64,000 bases of DNA, taken from positions 201,368,747 through 201,432,746 of the forward strand of contig NC_090942.1 in assembly GCF_040807025.1 (NCBI RefSeq). Direction: 5' to 3'. The notes below the pieces were generated by a model, which searched no databases, was not told the origin of the DNA, and worked only from the letters and a program-made list of their open reading frames with translations. Shown here piece by piece: positions 1-14,130 of the stretch. The translations under genes were made by a program, and so were the position numbers. Origin of the DNA: Struthio camelus. Taxonomy: Eukaryota; Chordata; Aves; Struthioniformes; Struthionidae. The first letter of the stretch is position 1. Each line of letters starts with the position of its first letter.

Positions 1-3000
1 GCATAACATCTATCATTCCAAAATGAGAATATTCTAAAAAAATGCTTAGTTTTCCAGAGGCCATTGTTTTGTCTGGTTTTGAAAGCAAACAAAAAAAAAA
101 ACCACATTTCAGTTATAGTATTAAAGAAAATTAGATGAAAATAGACCAGAATTTAAACATTAGCTCAAATTCCTGGTTCTTCATTTGACTGAGCTCCAAA
201 TATAAATATAAAAATGTTTTGAAAAACAGAGTAGTCTGATAACATGCAGTAAACTTACAGAAAATAGGTTAGCACTAACTTCTCCATTATAAACTTTCTG
301 CTATACAACCAAAGCATAACTATTTTTAAAAGTTCAGATTTCTTCAAGCATAGAGTAGTTAAATTCTCTAAATAACTTTACAACCAGCTTAAGGTTTATC
401 CCATCATAGACCGTTGTTCTCTTCACAGAAGCAACCTGTCAAAAAATCAGATAAAAAAAGAAAAACAGATTTTGCCATGAAAGCCTCTTGTGTATTAATA
501 AGGAGAAAGGATAATGAATAATGCCAACCACTCAGAAAAGCTGTGGAGTCCAAGGTACTTTGTAAAGGATTGCAGCTTGAAAAATAGTAGCTCCTCAACA
601 CAACTTCCAAAAAAAAAAAAAAAAAAGTATAAGTAGCTTACACTGACACCATAACTCCTCTACAAAGCTTCTGGCTGCGGACTTTCTGGCAGCAGATGAA
701 GAGAATATAGAACAGTTGGTACAAGTTAATCTGCAGGTAAGAATAAATACACTTTTTAGAAGAATATGACTTCATATTTACTTGTGCTTGCTGCTAAAAG
801 CCATACCCCACACCCATTCGGTTGTGGCTGCCAGCATCAATACAAGCTACATGGTTTCACGACTTTGTAAAAGAGGTCATTGCCAAAGGGGAACTTCTGG
901 AATGTTTCCCTCTTGCCGCCTTTTCTACAGTAGGAAGCATCGCCCAGTTTCCTCTCCCTGCCAACTTCTAGGGTGGGATATGCAAGAAAAATCTGAATTA
1001 AAAAAAGCACAAAAGTATGTTAAAATTGTAGTGCATAACAGCCTAGAATAACCTAGAATCGGCTTGGCAACCTGCAAGCAATGAAGCGCAAGTGCCATGC
1101 CAGACCCCTCCACCCAACCAGGAGCCGTGCCGGGGCACAGCTTTCTGAAGGGCCCAAACTGCTGCCTGGAAGGAGGAAGCAAAGCAGCTCAGCCCACTAC
1201 CGACACTGCTAATCAACCTGGGATTTGCCTGCTGCTCCAGGCGCGCGAGGGCAGATAACCACCCCGAGAAGCCGTTATCTTCTACAACATACATACTTCC
1301 ACGTACGGCACCTCCTCAGTGTCCTGTGCATGGCTGATGTTTAGTAGCTCAGCTCATACTGGTATGTAACGAATATCATGGAGGCTGGCTATATCTGGCC
1401 TGGTGTCACAGACATAATATGATAGACTAAAACAGAACAAAACTAGTCTACGGAGCAAAGGGAAAAAAAAAAAAAAGAGGATACAACCACAACACACGTT
1501 TTATTATTATTATTTCCTGAAGTTGCTTTCTTCTTTGTGTCTAAACAGCGCAAGAATAACTATAAGTGAACAATATAATGAAAATACAGGACTGTATATG
1601 TTAATTTCACTTTAAGATAGTAATTCTGGACAGCAGATGAGGCTGAAAGGTCTTACAAGGAAAGCACCACTATATGCTTGCCCTAGTCTTACGTTATTTT
1701 CAAAAGATCTGCTAGGGTTGACCAATGACAGCTAGATGGACTTTTCATATGATCCAGTGCAACTGCTCTTATTAATCAATACATCCCTTAATTTTATAAA
1801 GGGATGTCTTAAATGAGAAGGATTATACTTACTCAGAGTTTCAGTGGGCTGTATATCACAGTATGTTCTGACGAGATTCAGAAAGCATCTGCATAGCCAT
1901 ACCAATAAATTTAAATTGTAACACTCAGTCAGAGAGGTTACTGACAGAGACTTAAAATTTAGTGTTAATTACCCTCTTCTCTCCTTTTCATCCAGAGGTG
2001 TAACAAAAACATATTACTATCTTACTGTTAGGTAGCGATTATCTTTAAATTTATCACAAATTTCTAATTCAATTGAAATGTAAAGAATGACTAATAGAAA
2101 GGTTAGATTTAAATTTAAATTTTAAAGAATCCAGTTGAACAGAAAAATTAAAGATCTATTTCAAAGGAAACATTTTTTTAAAAAAATTCAGAATTTTTTG
2201 TTTTACTTTTTAAAAATGCACCTCATGTACTGAAATGTAAACAGATAAAATACAGCATATTCACAGGTACCAAAAAGAGTCAATTTGCGCTCTCCCTTCT
2301 TTCTGCTATTAACCTTCTCCCCCCAACAAAATACATTTCATCCTAAAAGAAAAATGATGAATGCTCCAGTGTGACTAAGTCTTGCTAATACTTTAGTATG
2401 CAATTTCAGGATACAGCATTCTTGAAGAAACAAAAAGCCCTTTACAACAGGCTAGAGGAGTATGAGGAACATAAATAATGCTTTTTTATTTTTACATGAC
2501 ATTTTGGAAATTTCTATTACTCCAAAACACTTACATTACAAGTAAATATTGCAGGGGAACTTCCGCTAACATAACTAGAGGTCTAACTTGGTGATGGAAA
2601 GAGCGTGAATGCCCAAAATACCTACAGAACATGGTAAAATTGATATGCTACAACAGCATCGTTATTCTTATCAAATAGCAAGGCTTACATTAGGAATATT
2701 TTCTACTTCAAAACAAATCCAGTAATCAGACCTTTTCTTGGGTGGAGAAAAGGTTAATTCCCCCAGCTGGAAGAAAACCCATTAACAGCATGCCAACGTA
2801 CAATAAAAGCCAATGTACAGCAACACTTCTGAGACAGATAATACTTATGTGGTGAACTGCAATTACTTGTTCACTTTATTCCCTTTGTTGTTTTTAAAAA
2901 AATTAACACCCTTCGCCACAACACGTAGTTTGGCAAGAAGTTCAAGGTAAAAGAGTAAGTGCAATGATGCACTATACAGAGAGGCTGTGGTTTTTCTGAT

Positions 3001-4479
3001 TTAAGAGCTCGCTACTGTCAAAAGAGAAGCCTTTTCTTGCCTTCTCTCCCTTCCTGCTCCTAGCCAGGAAATCCTTATGCCAGCTCTGATCTGTGCCACT
3101 CTTCCATCAGCTAACTCACCTCCTGCATCCAGCAGTAAAATATTCACTTTTTTTTTCCCCCGGGTTAATGAATTCTATTAGTTCACAGTGGAGGCTGTTG
3201 CATATCAAAACCAGCACAATGCGTGGTAAGAGCAAAGACAAGAAGCATGTGGGCAGGGGAGAGGCAGAGACCGAGGAAAAAAAATAAAGTCCCCCCCATC
3301 CCTTTCTTGGTAGTAGTGAAACCACAGCTAGCATGCTCAGCCATAAACCCCCCAAAAAACACCTCGCCATGTAATCATCTCCACCACAAAAGCTCCACAG
3401 AAGCAAGAGCAGCAGAGAAAAACGTATTTTAATATGCCTCATACCTATTTATTCAGCATCTGGTTGGCATCCTTTAGATTCAAGTGTTTTCCCCTCTTCT
3501 CCCACAAAATTAAAACTGTCATTTGCCAGCCAGTCTAAAAACTGAGTTTTAAAACTGCAAAATTATGGAGTTTGTTTCTATGAGAAGACCAGTTACCAAT
3601 TGCAGCAGTTTATGAAATGCTAAGCTGACATGCAAGCAGCTAAACCTCGCTCCTGATGGAAAGCTCTGTGCTGCTTCACCAAGGCACACAGCAGTTTTCA
3701 CATTACTTTCATATAAATATTCAAGGTGCTCACACAAATTCTTTTAGTGGAAAATACTGCAATTTATTTATTTTGCAATTTTGTTCTCTTCTCAGACTGC
3801 TCTTAAATCACCTCAGTATTTATGTCACTTCAGAAACTGGAAGTTACATAAAGACAGCACAACATTTCAAAGCACCTATTCTGAAAAGCAAACAACGAAT
3901 AGGACTAAAATACTAGTCCAAACTTCAGAAAATCATAATTTCATTGGGTCACTTGTATTTTCAGTACAAGATTCTTCAGTAATTTCCAGGATCTATGAAG
4001 GTATTTGGTTTACACAGAGGAAAGTTCATCCACTTGCTTCTTTGAAAGGCTTCTCATCATAAACGTTTTCTTCAAAGTCATAAGTTTGTACAATAGCAGT
4101 TGAAAATATATCACTGCTTAGTATTTTTCTAAAACAAACTGAATCTAATTATTTGGCAGGATCCTCTCCCTTATCTAATTTAGAACATTTGAAACATGTA
4201 TAGCTGCATTCCTAAAAACACACAGAACTGATAACAGTACAGTCCTTCTTGGAATTACATATTTAGAGTGGTTTTCCTCTGACTTACCCTTTCTTCTCCT
4301 TTCCTCCTATACATAATATGCATCACCAAAAAACATTTTCAATAACAGAGCAATGTATGCACCAGGACAGATCAACAGATTTTCTGGCCCACTATCCAAC
4401 CCCTTTGAGACATGTCACTCACTTTCAGAGTTGAAAAGAAAGTAAGCACATACTGATGATCCTCAGAATATTTTTCCTT

Positions 4480-6000
4480 GCTATTAGCAATTCGCAGCTA
4501 CAGGTTCCCAGATAGCATTTTTCTATTTAACAGCCCCCAATAGATTTTTTTTTTTTTTTTATAGATTTACCCAGCCACTTCTGAACCCACACAGGCTTTT
4601 AACATCCAAAACACAGCACTGCAAGGAGTTTCAGAGCTTAGTGACACACTCTACGTAGAAGTATACATAGTTCTATCTCTTTCTTGTATTCTGAACTGTC
4701 ATCCTCCAGTTTTATTCGATGCACCCTTATTCATGGATAAGAAGGGTCTCTAGGCATGTTTCCTGTATTCTCCACGACACTCAAGCTTTTAGAGGCTCTC
4801 CCTGACCTTGTCTTTTACAGGTGCAGAAGAGTTCTTGTCTACCGCAACAACAGGAGTTTTCACACAGACACTGCTCCCTATGTGCATTCTTGTTGTTGTT
4901 CTTTAGGTCTGGTACATCGTTTCTGGGATAAGGGGATCAGAACTGTCTATGAGATTGAAAACAGAATTACTGGTAACAATGACATTAAATTGTCCTCTAC
5001 TTCATTCCTAGTAAGCGTTACAATTTTCTCTACTTTGTCATAGTTATTTGTGCTGAGCTGGAACTTTCACAAACTATCACTGCAAATCGCAGGATCTTTT
5101 TCTTAAATAATAAACTCGAATACTACTATTATGTGAGTAAAGAAAGGATCATTTGCGCCATATGCATCACTTTGCACCAATGAGTCTATATTTGCCCTCC
5201 CTATCATAAAGTCCTTCTCCCAAATCTTCACAATCAGTCCTTGCCTTTACTACCCCAAATAATTGGCCACCATCAGCAAAGCAGCTTCTTGACTAAGACA
5301 AATGATTTCCAAACAATGTATGACTTCTGAGCAGCACAGCTTCCTAAGAGATACCACTAAAGACATGAATTAATGGAAGGAGGTCATCATTAGCTTCTCT
5401 ATCCAGAGAAGGATGTTCCCTCACAATAGCTAAGTCTTTGGTAAGAGACCTTATCAAATGTCTTTTGGAAATCCAAATAAGATTACCTCAACTAAATTGT
5501 CTTAGCGTAACTCCTTCGAAGGATTTATATAGATTTATGAGGTATAACTTCCTTTTATAAGGGTTACTGTCTCTTCACCTCTACGTCCTCCATGTGTCCA
5601 CTAGCTCTGTGGCTCACTCAACTAAGAGTTAGTAGTTTCAACTCTTTCAACAATTCCTTTTAAAAAACTGATGTTACAGTTGCCCCTTTCCAGTCTTCTA
5701 TTACTCGGACAATTTTAAGCACTGGGTGACATTTCCTAGTTAGTAACTTGCTTATTTCTTTCTTGAACTCCTTCAGATGTATGAACATGCCTCATCTTGA
5801 CACTTCACCACTCTTCAGTTTGCTCAGCATCCCCTTCTCCAAATATTGCAATTTGAGGCAGATCCTCTGATGCATTCCTTACAAAGGCAGTTTCCAATTT
5901 TAAATTCTTTCATAGTGCAGACAAAAACAAAACAACTGTTTTGCTGCTCCCATCTCACCTTCTCAAAACACTCCTCTTACAGTTCAGTTGTTCCCTACTC
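4480..6000 (-). mobile_element. Ancient CR1-type LINE copy, antisense (ORF2 C-terminal part and 3' region)
   Basis: Read left to right, the plus strand follows the reverse complement of an old amniote CR1 (the type common in turtles and crocodiles) in the expected order. Matching phrases include the cccccaatagattt / cagccacttctgaaccc part near 4530-4590, the gcaaggagtttcagagctta part near 4621, the ggggatcagaactgtct part near 4933, the catcactttgcacc part near 5165, the tcaaatgtcttttggaaatcc part near 5454 and the gaactccttcagatg part near 5765. The LINE sense strand is therefore minus, with its 3' end on the left. It is heavily diverged and indel-ridden, with a T run inside it at about 4543-4560, so no reading frame survives. 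The right edge fades out between 5900 and 6000. The family was recognised from memory of the consensus, without alignment. Confidence 0.72.
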
Positions 6001-6274
6001 CTATGGATAGTACTGTGCTAAGGATGCATCAGGAAAGGGAAAAAAAGGGAGGGGGGGGAACGAATGATTAGTTTTCACCCCTTTTCAAGTAGTTCCTCAA
6101 GGTTTGGGGGATTTAGGGAAGGTGGAGGAGCCAGGGAGCTATTATGCTGCAATTTACACTTAGCCTACTACAGCTTACATTCTTTTCTATATTCACTATT
6201 CATAGAGAATTTAATTTTCAAAGACTATATTCTTACTCCCATGGGCCTGCCTTGTTCTACTATTTAGTCATGCC

Positions 6275-6294
6275 TTTTTTTTTTTTTTTTTTTT
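6275..6294. repeat. T20 homopolymer run
   Basis: Twenty consecutive T residues in the CDK8 intron. It is not obviously the tail of a retrocopy, since no gene-like sequence precedes it on either strand. Confidence 0.95.
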
Positions 6295-9200
6295 ACATTG
6301 AAGTCTTTATAGGCTGTCTTAAAAACCAATACACATTCACTGACAGGATAATGAAGCTTCAAAATGGTTCCAAGGCAGTTCACATACATTTTACCTTTCT
6401 GGCTATCTTTCAGCTTTGAGAAGTCATTGCTTCCCCATCCACTCCCCCTTTTTTTTAATTGAAATTAAGTGACACTTCAGTGAACTTCTTATTCTTGTTC
6501 AAATTCAGTATCCCTCCAGGAGCAAAGTACAAGTCATGTTCGCCATAGACAGCCCTCTGCAGTAATAGCCTGAATCAGTTCCTTTATATAACTTCAGGCC
6601 AAGTCAAGAGTTGATTCTTCCACTATGGGCTACCTGACTAGCTATTTCATTAAGTAGCTACTCAGCACCTCAAAATTTTTCTTGGTACGTCTTCCTTGCA
6701 GAGCATTTACCTAAGCTAAATGAGGGTAACAAAGTCATTCCTTATTCAATTTGCTGCTTTCGCAGCCTTTCTGATCTCATACAGCATAGGTAAGCCGGTC
6801 AGACAGATGAAAATGCAGTCCTAATGCTAATTTTTTCCCCTGCATATGCACATATAACTTTCAGTAACAAAGAGTTGCAAGAAGTATTTGGGCGTGCTTT
6901 TTGTTTTGTGGGGTTTTTTGAGCCTTTTGGTATCCAACACTCATCTAGCAGATTCATATATGCTTCCAGCTGGGCTTTTACAGGACTGAATTAACATAAA
7001 ATTGAAAGGTACAGTTCATACATTTACTTGTGAGAGGTTGTTTTGCTCAGTCCTGCTTTAATAGGACTGATATTGACAAAAAACAACAACAAAAAAAGAG
7101 AGTGCGAGCAAGCGCGAGCGAGCTTGAACTTAATATTTTGTACTTAAACTGTTTAAAGTAAGATTCAAGTTACACTCAGAGACAAATCTACAGCTCTGCT
7201 GGCTTAAAGTCTGCACAGGTAGAATTAGGTATATTTGTAACTTCTCCTACATACCATAGCTTGCATAGTAGTTCAATGAGCAAAATAATTTACAAAACCT
7301 GATTTTTCCAAGGCTCTGCTTCATTGTAGGATTACCTCACGTCAAAACGCAAGCTCTAATTGAAAACAAACCTGAAGCTAGGGCTTTCTCTTATAAAAGG
7401 TAACGTCTCTTCCAGAAAACGCATCTTGGCCCAAAACACAAGGTGGAATCGGGGGTTTTACCGCAATTCAGATGCTTTTGTATTCCAAGTTCTCAGATGC
7501 ACATATTATTCAAACAGACTGCAACGACTTGAGTCTACTTTTTTCACTGCAACTCTCAAGTGTCCTTTAAATGTCAACATCTTGTATGCAAGGTGTTACA
7601 AGTAAACAGAATGGAGCATTCCCAGAAAAACAGGCAGATTGTTTCAGTGACCTTTAGCTGTGTTCTTCCATGTTCTCAGAACATGTGCCTTTTTTTCAAG
7701 ACTAATTTTAATTTTGGATATTTAGACTGTCATCTCTAGTTGAGAAAAATCACTATGTTCTCTTAAACTTGCTGTCCTTTAAATGATACATTGAGAGCTT
7801 TAATCCTGGTTTATAAATCTTTTCCTTGAAATTCTGGAGCTAACTGCACAACATGTGTTGCCATACTACCACTTACGGCTCAAGGTAGTTACAAGACAGC
7901 CCTTAAGCATATGAAGATTAGGACATCTAAGTCAATCTCTCACTAGCATATGCAAAACACATATGCAATAGGGCAGAGCACATCAATAGAACTCTCCATA
8001 AAACAGAATACTAAACTGTCTATCCAGTACCTTTCCTACACAAGCTACTACAGAGTTCAAATGTGCTTCTATATAATATTCAGTAAATTTATTGAAATGG
8101 ACATTTCTTGACTTCTGTGTATTACATGCTTCTTAATTAACGACTGGTTCATAAGTGGCCTTGTACCTAACAAGTGCCATTACAGGGGCCCGACAAGGTC
8201 TCAGAAGCCATTTGTTGAGCCTCTGAAGAGACAAGAGGGACCAGCAGGCTAGCTAGCCAGAACACAAAACCCTCCTGAACAGTTATCAGCCAGTGAGTAG
8301 CTGTTAACACACAGCACTACTTGCCAAGCTTTCAAGAAAAGATGGAGGGCAGGGGTGTTAAGGTGGGGAGAATATGAGTTACAGCACTGATGGGATGAAG
8401 CCTGAAACTGAAGCCTCATGGCCCATCCATTCACACAGGATGGGCTTCTCTACTCCATACTTAAAGCCGCTTTGCAGTGTGGAAGGAGACCAGAAGGACA
8501 GGAAATCTTATACCAGTAGCAAAGTAAATAATGCAGTTTGGTGCTCCTGCCTCAGTTTCATTAATCGAATGAACTTAGATGAATTTTGTCTGTATTGGAA
8601 TCTCAAAGAGCATTTTCAAGATCTGAGCTTAAACTGACAGAGGAGGGTGAACTGATTACCACCAACTACATAAAGTAAGTCAATGTACACAGTTTTAAAT
8701 ATGTTATGTCACATAAAGAAACTGCTCACTTTGTGCTGGTTTGAAGTATTAACAAAAAGAGCCAATTAAATATTGAATAAACATAATCTTCATAGGATTG
8801 TTCAGTTTCAAAATGAGGATAAGTTTGAGATACAAGGACCTTCAGCAAGTCTTTTTTGGCAGATTTCAAATGTTCAAGATCTGTCAGTTCCTCCTCCTTC
8901 CCTCAACACATGCTCAGGAAAAGCAAGGCTTACTTTAATTAATTTGAGCTGCTGATAAAAATTTGTAAAATTCTCCATGGCAGCAACAAACTGGCAGAAC
9001 ACACCCAGACTAGAACTTTTGAGTAATTTTTTTTAATTCATATTTTATTTGCCTTGTCCTATGAGAGAGAGAAAAAAAATAGCTGCATGTCTACTTTCAA
9101 TCAGAATCTGCATTTAGACACTGGATAATCCCACTGGGAAGCAAAGAGCCTTGGAAAAAAAAACAGGTTTCGTCAATTCTGTTACCGATGGAACTACTGC

Positions 9201-12200
9201 ACAGCCTTTGGTATATAAAAAAAATTACAACTGGAGCTTGCTCTGCCCATTTGGGCTTTAAGACAGCAAGGCTGCAAGTCCACCTTCAATCTTCCGGTAT
9301 CTCCAGAATACCTCTGGCCTCTTAATCCAAGGATTCTGTTCAGCCACAGAAGAGTTTGATAGTTTCAGAAATAGAAAGGCTTATTGTATGTGTAACCATA
9401 AGGTCATCTTCCCTTTTATTTTTTTCCTTGTGGTTAAGATGTTGTTAATGTTTCTGCAGAAATAGTTGAAAGTAGTACCTTCTACAAAACAGTTATCCCA
9501 GGCATCAACAGATCCCACAAAGAATATGGTTCAACTCAGCAAACGGTACATCTGCATATACATCTACTATAGGCCATACTTTTAGAATCTGCATCAGCCA
9601 GCAAAGCTCTCGCAGAAACAGGAAAGGTGTTGGAGCCTCATTGCATGCCCCCTTACCTAGCAAGGAAGGGTCGGGATTTTTTTTTGGTTTTGTTTAACTT
9701 CACCAGACATCCAGAAATGCTTTCTCAAAATCTGCTTTCAACCTATTTACCAGAGAACTGACACTATATTGCAAATTGCTTGTACTATATATACTTATCA
9801 GTTATTTGCTTGCCTACCACAACTCTATTCTATTCATTCCAAATATTTTGCTTGGAACGTACAGAACTATAAAAACCAGATTAAATCTCTAATGTCACTA
9901 GGCTATTCCTACTCTCAGACATACGAATTTCCTTGAAAACCAGGCCTAGAAGTTTTCCATAATTTCTATTGGCAATCTCAAAACTCAGCAGCTGGCACCA
10001 CACAGGTGCTGCCCAGAAGATTCCTCCTCCCGTGGTCCAGGAGACCTTCAGGACCCAGCTTCCTGACTCACCTCTCCCACACCCTATGTGTTCCCTGAAA
10101 AAGAACTTCTGATGCAGTTCTATGCAGGTTAATGATTTCAGTCCCTAGAAATGTTTTCAATCCCATCATTTTTCTTCTTAACATTATTTCTGAATATGAA
10201 CAAGAATCCCCTACCACAGTTCACACCTAGCAGCACAAAAGGATACTTTCCCATGCAGCTATTACGCCAGAGTTCTGAGTACCTCAACTCCTCAGATCCT
10301 TTCAGGCATCTCCCATCTTTCTATTCATCTTCCCCTGGAAGAACAGACCAACAGGAGAACACTTGAGCTCCAGGTTCATCTCTTCCTTAACAATGCACAG
10401 CCCATGGCGTCCACCACTTTTTTCAGTGCACCCCAAAATTGCACATATTCTGTACTGCTGTCCTAGGAGCAGAAAGTGATTTGCAGTAAGTTGCTTCTAA
10501 CATGCCACTACGCATCTTGATATTCACGGACAGCACAGTTTGTCTTCCACCTGCAACACTCAGTTCCAGTGCATCATGCCATCCTGACTCACCTCTTTCG
10601 GGCACAGCTGAGGACCGCATGCTGCATTCTTCTTTCCCTGCTGGCCCAAAAACACAGCTTCCATGTTTGGAGGGGGCAAGGAAGTGCAGCAGTCGTTTAT
10701 GCCCTAACGTTTCCTCTCATTTTTTTTGAGGTTTGTGAATACAAAAAGCATAAAGTCCACAGGAACTCTCCAAGGAACTGTTTCACATTTTTCAGTCACT
10801 TAACTTATTGCAGTAGTCCATCAAAAAAAAACCTCTTCCTGACTGACGATTACGTGCATGAGAACTCGTATTTAGCCCAAGAGGTGGCAGTTAAGTCAAA
10901 GCAAAAAGAAGTATCAACTCTCGAGTACAGTTTACTTTCATTCCTGATATTTCATACTCACATTTATCAGTCGTTTCCATTTTCTTTGTTTCATTTTCAG
11001 TTACTCACAAATTAGGGTAATAAAACGTGTGCAGAAACTACGACAACATTAAGCTTTACACTGCAAATGAGTTCTCCTACGCATGTAGAAGTCTAGATAG
11101 AAAAGACTACTTGCAAAGCTTTAATTGTCTGTACGTAACATTACTTGTTTCAAAAAAATTGTTTGTTTTTCACTTTCCAAATGGAAACTACTACAACACT
11201 ATCCAGTTACTTCTGTCCTTCCACCCAGCTTCAATTAAGTTACTGTATACGAGCTCCTCTGCATCAAATAACTATCTTACTTTCATTGCTACATATGCTT
11301 CTGAGGCAGCCATGTAACAAAGTTACAGATATCCACCTATCACTAGTATTATACAGACTCCTGTAGGAAAATTAAGGTGAGCATCACACTCTGAGATGAA
11401 AGGTTTGTTCCCAGGAATTAAAAACTTAAAAGCATAAAAGACGTAGGCTACATGGAAAAAACAGAATAAGATGTTTGTCTTTTCTATAAGATAAAAAAAA
11501 CTAGCACATCAAACAAATAGTAGAGAGTGAAGAAACACAGCACTCGTTAACACAGAATAAAAGAGATGAAAGATGTGAAGGGCATGAGGTGTCCCCTTTT
11601 GGGGCTGGAGCCCAGCACTGCAATATTTCCACTAAACAAGCTATTGGTTGCCAATAGAATCAATGCTCATTGTCCTGTTTTCCAGGGGTCACAAAACTAA
11701 TTTTGTGCTTCAAATTCAAAGAAAATAATACAAAAGCAGACTCTGTACCATTCTGGAACTAGAGCTGCACCTCAAAGTATTAATTATGGTACAAGTGGGA
11801 AGACAGTCAACCCCAGTCTCTGAGCTGCCTCACACGCTCTTTCAGTTCACTGAACCGCAGCAGCCCAGTTCACATTCCATATACTTGCAACTTCACAATT
11901 ATCAGGTTTGCATTAAAGAAGAAAGTTCCCAAGAAAGCTCATTAAAAAAAAAAAAAACGTTTAGAAGATGATGCTATCCAGACATTCATAATTGATGTCC
12001 TATTTCTCATTGTCCAATTTCAGTGGAAGACAGGAACATCTAGGTCACTAACTTGATATTCAGAAAGATCTACTTTTAGCGCTATTTCAGTCACACTCGT
12101 CACCGGCCACAGGCCAGCAAGTCTTTGTTCAACAGTCAGATTTTGACCATACTGATACTCACAGTGGCACAACACGGCCAGAATAGACATCTCTATGTTG

Positions 12201-13979
12201 AAATTTAGATGTCTTACATAGTACTCATCACCATATCGGCTGGTGCTGCATACTGGCGGAGTAAAACCCTGCCATTCGCAAACCCAAGTCACTCTGCCTT
12301 AGAAATATTTCCACTGTAGTTCTCAAACTTCATCACAATTAAAAGAATCGATTTGAAAAAACACAGAAAAAAAAAAAACCCAAAATCCCAAGTTTTTCAT
12401 GGCTTTTGATACAGCAGCCTGCAGATTACAGCTCTCCAGATTCCATTGGCAATAAAGCAGACCTCAGAGGTTTTTTTGTTTGTGTAACTGCTAAAGACCG
12501 TTAAACACAAGAATCAAAGAACACATAAGACCTACAGTGAACACACTATATCACTGTCATTTGACCAAAAGCAGCATCCTCTGATGACATGCATTTTCTC
12601 TAGAATCAGCACCTTAACAAACTGTCCTCTACCCCATATAAGAAACCAAGCACAGAAGTATATGCCCCTCCTTTACTTACAATTTATATTATCCTAATTT
12701 ATAAATGCAAAATAAAAACTAGAGATCTTTTTTCTCTTCATCTCTCCTTTGTTCTTGCCAATGACTTCAGATAGCAACGAAATGTTAGCTCAAAGCTATG
12801 CCAGCTTCATCATCGCCTATGGCTATCAAAACAAATCCACACATCCGTGACAAGATAACAAAAAAGATTACACCAAATAAAGTCCAAGGGCCACAGAAGC
12901 ACTCACTATCAAGAGACTGGCCACTCCATGATCTTAAAGCCTATAAAACTCGGAGCCATCTGACAGGGCGAGAAGGGAAGAAAGCAGAAGGGGAAACAGT
13001 TATACAAGAGTGTCCTACTACAAAAATGGAAGAGCACGAGATTTAAACTAATTTACATAATGAGGCATGTGTTAATTGGGAATTTTCTAAGGTGTATGGT
13101 AATGGACCCAGAAGAGATATGCACATATTACATATGCCATAAGTAAAGTCTGTGGCATTTAGAAAGTCCATACTATCGTTCACAGAAGTTAGAGCCAAAC
13201 ACTTGCCTTTGCAACACTCATGGCATACATATAATCTGCATTACACAGACTACTTCAGTTCAAAGGAGTTACAAGCAACATACAGGAACATTCAGCTAAA
13301 ACAGAAAAAAATTCTTGTATCCATTAAACCTACAGAAGACAAGGGATGCTGTGCAGTTTATACTGCAAGCTAACAGTATTAACATCATGATACAATTCCT
13401 GCAAAGTATCACTACAGAATTAATCAAGAAGCTCTAAGTTGAGACCGATTACTTCACTTCTTGCCAAGTTTCTCACCGGACTGATAACCTCTATTATGGC
13501 ACTCCCCACAGTCACATACTTACCTCTCCATAAAAACCAGTCTGCTGCAGACATTAGCAAATAAGTAAACTATCTGCAACCTAAACCAACTCAATCAGTA
13601 TACATCTATAAATATAGATAACATGCAACATATCTAAACTAATTTGGTATCAACCTTATGAAGGTCCAAGTGTTTCTGAAGACAAAAAATCCTAAAGCAA
13701 GCAAAAGTGGGCTCTTCTGCATGCACTACAGATCTTGGTCTGATCTCTTAATAGAGTAGCCTAACCTCCACAGCATAAAAGCATTCAACTCATTACATTA
13801 GTTGGTCAAAAGCAACTGTTCTTGACACAGTCACAGATATCTGGACACTAATCTCCTAACCATTATCTTTTCCCTTGACAAAAGCTTGCATGGTTTATCA
13901 CATTAAAATATTTCTTTACTGCTGACCCACAAAGATTTAATCTTCCCTTGTTCAATACTATGAAACAAAATTAGCATCA

Positions 13980-14130
13980 GCTTCTTTTACATTCCCCAAT
14001 CAGTCATTATTTTACATAACTTAAACACATTATCTTCCCTTCTTTTCAAGGGAAATATTCTCGAACTCTTCAGTTTCTCATTATACAACAGTCTGAGACA
14101 GTTATCATCATTCTTCCAATATCCTTTCAA
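13980..14130 (-). mobile_element. Possible short CR1 fragment, antisense
   Basis: The order cttcttttcaaggga ... aactcttcagtttctcat ... cagttatcatcattc resembles the antisense CR1 segment where a 'cctcttttc ... tttctcctcata ... atcattttcgtt' pattern is normal. The similarity is weak and short and was judged by eye, so this may be a chance match. Confidence 0.3.

Noticed and set aside
10569-11015. 148-codon plus-strand frame in CDK8 intron 1
   Set aside because: Low-complexity Ser/Phe/His-rich translation with no motif, within the upper tail of chance frames here.
12020-12292. 90-codon minus-strand frame with more CG dinucleotides than its surroundings
   Set aside because: Slightly unusual CpG content but no family match and no splice signals. 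It could be a younger insertion or conserved noncoding DNA; not decidable by reading.
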